Assembly (NCBI GenBank): GCA_029747015.1
Contig: JAKOGI010000829.1
Location: forward strand, 250,001-314,000
Direction of reading: 5' to 3'
DNA: 64,000 bases
Source of the DNA: Carnegiea gigantea
Lineage: Eukaryota > Streptophyta > Magnoliopsida > Caryophyllales > Cactaceae
The notes under the pieces are model-generated. The model was not told the DNA's origin. It saw only the letters and a list, made by a program, of their open reading frames with translations, and searched no databases. Positions 56,800-64,000 of this stretch are shown in pieces (position 1 is the first letter of the stretch; every line of letters starts with the position of its first letter). A program made the translations under genes and the position numbers.

Positions 56800-56890
56800 A
56801 ATACAATGAGGGAGGGGAGAATCGAACCTGAGACCTAATGTGCCCAGTGAAGAGAGAGATTATTGCATGTGCTATCTATTAAGACGTTGA
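56800..56890 (-). ncRNA. Possible SINE-like tRNA-derived segment
   Basis: On the minus strand a B-box-like GGTTCGATTC (56828-56819) lies about 40 bp after TAGCACATGC (56875-56866), which partly fits a pol III A box. The spacing suits a tRNA-derived promoter. No tRNA fold, poly-A tail or flanking duplication was found, so this is tentative. Confidence 0.3.
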
Positions 56891-57304
56891 TCGAGATAAA
56901 TCCAAGGGCTGAGATTGTCTAAGATTTTGGTCAACGGTTGTGAAGCAACATGTATCCGAAATTCACTCTTGTGTTAGCATTTTCCATTTTCTCAACACTC
57001 AGCCCCTTATATATTTTAGCATTTATAGTATAAAGATATTACCCTTTTTTTGTGTGTATATCTCCAGGTTTGTCATTCGAATTGAAAAATATTTCAACAT
57101 TGAATCATGGATATTATATTTGGTCAAGGCCCACAACAAGGAGTACATCAGTGGACCACTTGAATCATTAGAGGCATATTGATTTTCAGGACTATACGAG
57201 ACCCCAATCCTTAGATTAATATTTTCCAAACGGAGCACATCACTAATTAATAATCCTTCTAAGGCGATCACTCCAAAAGACGACTTTGAGTTGATTATTA
57301 GCTA

Positions 57305-57715
57305 ATCCTTTGGATGGCTTGCTTTTATCAATTTTTGACCTTTGGATGGCTTGTCTAGAAGGGTCTACCATGGGTTGCCTTTATTAATTTTTGACCTTTG
57401 AATGGCTTGCCTGCAAGGGTCTATCATAGGTCGCCTTTATTATTTTCGGCCTTTGGATGGCTTGCTTGCAAGTGTCTACCATAAGTCGCCTTCATTAATG
57501 TTCGACCTTTGGATGGCGCCCACAAGGGTCTACCATAAGTCGCCTTTATTATTTTTGGCCTTTGGATGACTTTCCCACCAGGGTCTATCATAAGTCGCGT
57601 TCATTAATTTTCGACCTTTGGATGGCTTGCTCGCAAGGGTCTACCATAGGTCGCTTTTATTATTTTTGACCTTTGTATGGCTTGCCCATATGGGTCCACC
57701 TTGGGCGACTTTCTT
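57305..57715. repeat. Tandem repeat, about seven units of 57-60 bp
   Basis: Each unit follows GACCTTTGGATGGCTTGC, then AAGGGTCTACCATA, then AGTCGCCTTTATTA. Alternate units differ slightly, hinting at a double-unit pattern. It lies between gag and the 3' LTR of the gypsy-type element. Confidence 0.88.
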
Positions 57716-58019
57716 GAATATGCATATGGAGGCCACGTCATTGTTATCACCAACTTAACAAGAACGCCATGTGATTTGAAGGTAAAGGCTGTCGACTTAA
57801 AGAAGACTAGTATGTTGCTGCTGACACGAATGAGGATCCAACAAGGAGGACGAGGTCATCTTGTTGTTCCCATCTTGTAGAGGGATATCGCCAACCTGAA
57901 GGAGGAGGCTTACATCACCGTTGATGCTGACTTGAAGGAAGAGGTTTACAACTTGAAGCGGATGACTCCATTGCCACAATTGTAAATTTGAAGGAGTATG
58001 CTTATGTCCATTGGCCCCA

Positions 58020-58920
58020 ACTTAAAGGAACCCTGAAAATCTTTGAGTACTTGGGAGTCTTTAATTTCGATGACTTGAGAGAGTCGAACTTAAAAGACTT
58101 AGTTGTCTTTAATTTTGCTAACTTAAGAGTCTTTGTCTTTGATGACTTGTGACTCTTAAACTTTTAAGACTTGGGAGTGTTTACCATTGAAGATTTGTGA
58201 GTCTGGAAGTTCGGAGACTTAGGAGTCCTTGATTTTTATGACTAGAGAGTTTTTATCTTCCATAAGTTGTGAGTCTTTAACTTGGGAGTCATTGATTGTG
58301 GTCACCTGAGAGTCTTGATCTTCAATGACTTGAGAGTCATTGAGTTGACTTTAAAGTTTGTAATTTTATTGACTTGATAGTCTTTAGGCGACTTGGAAGA
58401 CTTTGATTTTGATCGCTTGAGAATTCTGTGGGTGACTTGACAGTCTATGCTGACTTGAGAGCCTAAAAGCTTGGATTTGGAAGTCTTAAGGGTGACTTAA
58501 GAGTCGGAATTGTGACTTAGGAGTCTTTAGGAGTGACTTGAGAGTTTTCATCAAGCATACAGTTGCACTGACTTAGAGTTCATTGACTTAAAAGTCTAAT
58601 ATAAGTGACTTGAAAATCTTCGAATGTGACAACTTAGGGGTTTACGAAATTTGATGACTTAGGAGTCTTAAATTTAAATGAATTGAGAGTCTCTTACTTT
58701 ACTGACTTAGGAGTTTGAAACTTTGATGGCTGGGCAGTCTGTGAGAGTTTGACGACTTAGGAGTCTACAAAATTTGATAACTCAAGAGTCTTAAAAGTTT
58801 GACTTGGAAGTCCATGAGATTTGGTGACTTCGGAGACTGTGCAAAGAGTGACTTGACAGTCTATAAGTTTTTTGATGACTTGTGAGTCCATAGAAGCTGA
58901 CTTGAAAGTCTGCCCCTGAA
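58020..58920. repeat. Degenerate GACTTGAGAGTC repeat field
   Basis: GACTT(A/G)(A/G)GAGTCT words recur every 20-40 bp through 900 bp. The core GACT-TGAG-AGTC is an imperfect palindrome, so each unit is a small inverted repeat. It begins about 60 bp from the end of gag. Confidence 0.85.
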
Positions 58921-58978
58921 ATGCCAATTTTGGATCCCTCTTTCACAAAGCACTTTCCAATATGATCTTAATAGATGA

Positions 58979-60620
58979 TTAATTAGATTCTTCGGTGTCT
59001 TCTTCGTCTAATGTGATTTTTCCTTTTTTTACACATTGTAGGACTTGTCTTCTGAATGCTTTGCACTTCTCTATAGGATGACTGATGATCCTGTGATACT
59101 TGCAATATTTGCGATTGTTACTTCTTCCAATTTCTTCAGGGCGCCTTAACTCTAAGAGTTCTATAAGTCCTTTCTCAAGAAGTTTGTCAAGCATTTTTGG
59201 CGCATTAGGCTCAGAATAAGGACCTTCTTTCTCTTTAGACTCTCTATGCATGAGCCTCTACTTGTTGGTGATGTCACTGATTCCTCATCATTGAGCCTTC
59301 TTCTATAGTAGGCAATTGTAAGCTCTATATCATGAGCTCGTGTTACGAATTCTTGTAATGTTTTGGGCTTGTTTACTTGTAAGGCATAAAGTATATCCCA
59401 ATCTATCCCTTGGGCACATACATCAACGGCTGAAGCTTCTGATAGATGGTCCTTACACTCAAGACTGAGAGACCTCCACCATTTGATGTAATTGAGAACT
59501 GGCTCGCCTTTCCATTGTCTAGTGCTTGTTAGCTCTATCATGCTAATAACACGTTGAGTACTGTAGAATCTATTCAGGAACTCCTGCTCAATTTGTTCCA
59601 AGCTACCAATAAACTCTAACTCCAAATCCGTATACCAATCGAATGTAATCTCTTTCAGAGTCTGTACAATCTGTTTCACCAATCGATGTCCCTCTGTGCT
59701 AGCGTTGATGCACGTCACGATGAAGTAGGCGACATGCTGTTTGGGGTTGCCCTTGGCGTCAAACTGGTGGAATTTCGGAGGCTAATAGCCATGTGGCATA
59801 CGAAGAGCATCGATCCTCTTTGTATAGGGCTTTGTATAAAAATGAGTCTTGTGAAACCTTCCTCCAATTGAGCCTTGACTGCATTTGCTATTAAGCTTTG
59901 AATTTGCTCCACAGACATCGAGCCTAAAAAGCTATCCTTCTTTGCCCTATGGTCATCATCAGATTCTTCGCTTTGGTTGGACTCTTTATCAAAATCTTCA
60001 ATGCCGGAGCCTTTATTGGAAGCTTTAGAGGACTTCTTTTCCAGCTTCTTCTTCAGTTCATCAATCTGATCATTTTGACACTTGATTTGAGTATCCTTTT
60101 TTGCACTTTTCCTGGAGAGCCTATCTAATGTAGCCTTCATGCTCTCCAGTTGTTCTTCGAAGTTAGCAGCTTCTGTCATCATAACTGGCATGATGATAAT
60201 ATCAAAGGATTCAACTTTAGCCTGTAAGAAAAGTGATCTCTTTGACAATGCCAAAGAGGAATTACTGCTTGAATAGCCATCCTCTTCAAAGGGTTGGAAA
60301 GCAGGATTGGTCTGAGTTTAGAGTTCATCCATCCCACACGGAATTGTTTGTAGCATGTTGAAGCCAGTAATAGATTTTTGCTTCAAAGCATTTGAAGCAA
60401 TTTGGTTGACTCCATCAGATATCTTAGAGCCGAGGTTTTGGATCTTACGTGACTGCGATGGAATAGTTACAATTGATTTCTCTACAGTAACTGTAGCAAC
60501 AACCTTTGTCATACTTCTGGTCATGACACCACCAGATGCAGTGCTAGCAGTTGTTAATTCCTGAGATGTGGACCGAATAGCTTTCTTTGAAGATTGAGAG
60601 ATGGCGTTATTTGGGGCCAT
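58979..60620 (-). pseudogene. Gypsy gag (retrotransposon gag domain), decayed
   Basis: From ATG at 60620, 60 bp after the primer site: a Ser/Thr-rich leader (MAPNNAISQSSKKA; MTRSMTK), a stop at 60318-60320 in the same frame, and a coiled-coil-like segment (60190-60030). After a frameshift near 59716 comes the retrotransposon gag core (TFDWYTDLELEFIGSLEQIE; EFLNRFYSTQRVISM; GEPVLNYI). After another shift comes a CKYHRIISHPIEKC segment, related to the family's zinc-binding end, then the stop at 58979. The first stop is explained by CAA to TAA. Inactive. No pol follows. Confidence 0.88.
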
Positions 60621-60678
60621 GTTATCTTCGAAGGCATGTAGAGTTTGTACTTTGGAGAAAGAGATAAGAGATAGAGAT

Positions 60679-60697
60679 GTCCCACCGAGCGTGCCAA
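60679..60697 (-). promoter_or_regulatory. Primer binding site of the gypsy-type element
   Basis: On the minus strand TTGGCACGCTCGGTGGGAC starts five bases after the LTR end, a sequence typical of plant gag-only gypsy derivatives. Confidence 0.75.
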
Positions 60698-60702
60698 AAA
60701 TT

Positions 60703-61370
60703 TATAAATATAAATTTCGAGCCTAAAATAAATTAGATAAGAAATTGAAGAACAAATCGAATTTTTGTATTGATATTGTATATGTGGGTACAATCTCTGT
60801 GTATTTGTTACAAGATGAACAAATAAATAATTCCTCTAATTCGACCTTCAATTTGTACTTGAAAAGAGTTGATTGACTTGAATCTCAATTAAGTTGATTG
60901 ATTTAACTTTCTTTGGATGAGCTCCAATGAAATTGATCTTGAAAGAGGGTCTGTGAGGCTTGATCTCAATCACGACGAGTTTTCTTTGATCTTTGATGGT
61001 AGACGACACGTGCTTTGATTGTATTTGTTGTCTTTCTCTAGAGAAATGAGCCCTTTGAGTTTATAGAATGCCTTTGGAGTGAATGAATTTTTGACCGCTA
61101 AAATGAGAGGAGTTGCTCCCTTTTTATAGAAAAGTCAGAATTAGAGTTTCTTCCTAACTATTTCTAAAAAGGAATAATAATTTATTTTTTACATCATTTC
61201 TAGCACGCGATACTTTTTAATTGGCCGTAATAATTCTCCATCAATTATTTAATTTAATGAACCGCTGTAATTAATTTGACACGTGGCGGAGCATAATTGG
61301 GCGAAATAAAAAATATTTCATTTTCCATGTGGCACCACCTAATTTGTCGTTGAATTTTTTGCCTCCTACA
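60703..61370 (-). repeat. 5' LTR of the gypsy-type element
   Basis: 668 bp, the partner of 52659-53326. Its end near the primer site has decayed (TATAAAT where the other copy has TGTAAAC on the plus strand). Confidence 0.88.
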
Positions 61371-63200
61371 TAGTTAATTATTTTTATTGTATTTTTTTAT
61401 AATTTTCAAATATTATGTGCTTAAAACCTAACACTCCCAATTGCCGCACTTTTGCTATCCCCTCTTTTGGTGTAATTGCATCATTCTCTCTCTCTTCACT
61501 TCCCCTACATTGCTCGCTACCATAGCTTTCTAGCTTGTCTTACGACATGTAGCAACTATTCATTGCGAAACCTTAACATTCGCTATGAGTAAGAAATTTT
61601 TGATGACCATGTCAATATTATTAATCTACAAATATCTACTTTTCTCCAATTAAAGAAAAAAAAGTAATGCAAAGAGGCTATCGTTGTTTTTCATCCTGGA
61701 GGTCATATTGACATAATGATAGCTTACATCAATTAAACACTGATGGTAAAACTTATGGACAAATAAAACTCCATTAATAATCTATACAATGGATGAAGCG
61801 TAGACCAATGAATGAAAATTCCACATGTAACTAATCTATTGCCATCTTTGTTGCATGTACCAGGCTTCGTGCACCAAAATTTATTACCACAAAGTGAATT
61901 CTGGTTGTAAAACTATTGTTCCTCTGCATACTTTTATATTGGTGCCTAGTGGTTATTTTTAAAAAGAAGTTTAGCATAAACTATACATGAATCATATACA
62001 GCAAAACCTAAATGCAAAAGTAATTAATCATTATCAACATCCATCCATTTCACAAACATATTGTACTTGCAAGCTCATTGTAATTAATATCCAAATGTGC
62101 CCTGTTTGTCATACATGCAGCCAAATAATTGTCGACAAAACATTTAAATCAACTAATAGTTTACAAATAAGAAAGCTCTAACTATTTTAGAAATTAAACA
62201 ATCCAAGTTCAATAAAAAAACATATTAAGCATATAAGCTTACTTATCATACATCACACAAGCAAAATAAGATCTAGCTACATGATGATAAAACATCTTTT
62301 CTACATACAAACTGATTTTTTGCTTCATCATAGGGATGAAAGTCTAAAGAAGCTTGTTTTCATATAAGGAAAGCATGCATCCCATTGCTAAAGTCAATCA
62401 TTGTTCTTAGTTGTTATTTATGCTATTGTTTTAGCAATGAAACATTCATATGAGATTATTTCTTTTACAACAAATGTTACAGATTAGGTTTCGCTAATGC
62501 ATGTATTTGTGCTTCCAAGATACATCAATAGTCCACCTATTTTGCAACAATTTGGTTCAACAACAATACAATCTTTCAAATATTAATGTCCTCAATAGAA
62601 AGAGCACAAGATGTTGTATGAATTGTTCGCATTGTTTTGCATTGTTCCCCCTTGTTGCCAAACTTGTACACCTGACCCTTTTTGGTTAAGTTGGTTTGTA
62701 TGAACACATCTGTAACAGTGAGATGTAGATCTTGGGAAGTATTATTCATCTAAGACTCAATGTTTATTTTCTCATCCTTGAACTTTGTGCTCCTCATGCA
62801 AGATTTGTTAATATATAGTAAACTTAGGATAGGAGAAAATAAGTGCATCAAATTAAATATTGAAAGTAATTTTGTAGATTCTTATCTTCTTTTATTTTGA
62901 TTTTTATCCACCTAAATTTTAACCTTGTTAAGTATGTAGGTGTCAAGATAAGTTCACATTCAACATGTTTCTATTTCTTCTTACTTGTATAAGTTATGTA
63001 TACAGATTTGTTAACACATTTAATTTGTTATAGGGGTCAATTTTGAGCTATAAATATGTGTTTTCCCTTTGAGAGAATAGCTTTGAGAGGAATCATGCAA
63101 CCTAATGTGGCACCTGTTTAAATAATGCATCACTTGCATCCTTTAAGTCCTAGGGTTGAACGTAGCTAATACCATACATTGACCTTCTATTCAAGTGGAT
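61371..63200. other. AT-rich intergenic DNA
   Basis: No gene, element ends or repeats recognised; ORFs are short and unrelated to known families. Confidence 0.4.
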
Positions 63201-63205
63201 GTTAA

Positions 63206-63740
63206 TTTCATAGACCCCCCAATATATAGGTAAATGTTACTTTTATTCCTTAATTTTGGTATTATTATGTAGTTACCGCGCTTAACGTGGCTATTTCTTT
63301 TATATAAACCCTAATTTCTAGCAAGTGTTTTGCTCTTGATTTTCTTTCATTTAGCTACTTTTCTCTTGATCTAAAGTTTAGTTTTGTGATTTGGAGCTGT
63401 AACTACAAAAATTATGATTTTTTTTAATGGTTTAACTTCTCTTTTCCTTTGTACTATGACTTCTATACATGTAGGTACTATTACTATTCGTTTTGCTTCA
63501 TTCTGATCACTAATGTTGGTTAAAACTCCATGCATTGAAGATTAAAAGAAAGGAATCGAAGGTGTGAGCCTTAATTTTTTAAACTTTAGGGGCAATCTTA
63601 TTTTCCCATATATCCAAACACATCCCTCAACGGAAATTGATCTTAGATATTTACTTTGTCAAAGATAAGGGATAAATAATAATGGCAAAAGTTAACGGAT
63701 AAAAATGACACTTACCTATACCTCAAGGGGTACATAAAAA
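63206..63740. mobile_element. Element with about 50-bp imperfect inverted ends
   Basis: The left reads CATAGACCCCCC then ATAGGTAAATGTTACTTTTA. The right, reversed, reads TATGTACCCCTTGAG then TATAGGTAAGTGTCATTTTTA. Both continue into TTTGG/TGCCATTATTAT. Inside is TTTATATAAACCC (about 63298-63310), promoter-like, but no coding frame. Long inverted ends would suit a MULE-type MITE. The duplication was not identified. Confidence 0.55.
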
Positions 63741-64000
63741 TGTTTCTTTTATTTAATGACTCTAGTTACTATAGATCATTCAAACATTCATTATCAAGCA
63801 TTGTTATCATGTTTTCATCATTTGACATTGCACAAAAATAAGGAAAAACATCTACAATTGCAGTTGAAATACACGTACTTTCATAAAAAGCATTTAAGGT
63901 GTTTAGACATGCACCTATTCACAAGGACACTTGATCTTCAAGTTTGCTTATATCTACTTTCCATTAGATCAAGTGTGCTTATATCTACTGTCCATTATTG

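Larger units (their letters stand above)
52659..61370 (-). mobile_element. Gag-only gypsy-type LTR element with internal foreign DNA
   Basis: LTRs of equal length (668 bp; 52659-53326 and 60703-61370) bracket a minus-strand primer site, a broken gag and a purine tract, in the right order for an element reading leftwards. No protease, RT or integrase is visible in the 5.6 kb between gag and the 3' LTR. That space instead holds short-repeat blocks, a three-copy tandem repeat and a truncated histone H2B. Such gag-only gypsy derivatives are known in plants (TR-GAG class). The flanks AAATT (52654-52658) and TAGTT (61371-61375) do not match, so either the duplication decayed or the two LTRs come from different copies. 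Confidence 0.78.

Overview
The window is nuclear DNA of a flowering plant. The evidence is the one intact-looking gene, which has five exons, GT-AG introns and a plant-type sucrase/ferredoxin-like product; Arabidopsis-type CCCTAAA telomere-like repeats; and many plant transposon families (MULE, hAT, CACTA, PIF/Harbinger-like MITEs, copia, gypsy, L1-type LINE). I cannot fix the species. The DNA is AT-rich and gene-poor: one convincing host gene in 64 kb, with almost all else being old, decayed and often nested mobile DNA.

Layout. 1-1805 holds a decayed MULE transposase on the minus strand, cut by the window edge. 3213-3567 is a small MITE. 4160-20620 is a stack of four elements. An old plus-strand copia remnant (A) is split by a minus-strand copia element (B, 4548-19710). 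B is split inside its RNase H by a gag-only LTR element with an Athila/Tat-like primer site (5178-15181). That element is split by a hAT transposon (9151-13525). Target duplications mark three of these insertions, one of them with a single substitution. 20.6-24.3 kb is low-complexity and unassigned DNA. 24.3-30.4 kb is rich in small non-autonomous elements built from 10-bp tandem arrays, with a solo LTR and a hAT MITE inserted in them. 31.27-36.85 kb is a degenerate CACTA element. It carries a probable solo LTR, an exon-like fragment, a block of interstitial telomeric repeat and the tail of a CACTA protein. 37.26-37.90 kb is a hAT MITE. 38.1-42.0 kb is an L1-type LINE interrupted by a copia LTR and a MITE. 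42.1-43.8 kb holds three more MITEs, two of them as a back-to-back inverted pair.

The host gene lies at 44945-47700. It encodes a thioredoxin-like [2Fe-2S] protein of the Apd1/Aim32 (sucrase/ferredoxin-like) family with a hydrophobic C-terminal tail. After another MITE-like element (49.4-50.2 kb) comes a gypsy-type element with 668-bp LTRs at 52659-53326 and 60703-61370. It has a broken gag and no visible pol. Between the LTRs are a truncated histone H2B copy, a three-copy ~400-bp tandem repeat and two blocks of short repeats. The end of the window (61.4-64 kb) has no gene and one element with long imperfect inverted ends.

The elements do not work together as a pathway. The window records successive insertion followed by mutation. 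In the MULE, the hAT transposase and the gypsy gag, the in-frame stops read best as C-to-T or G-to-A changes, the pattern expected of methylated, silenced DNA.
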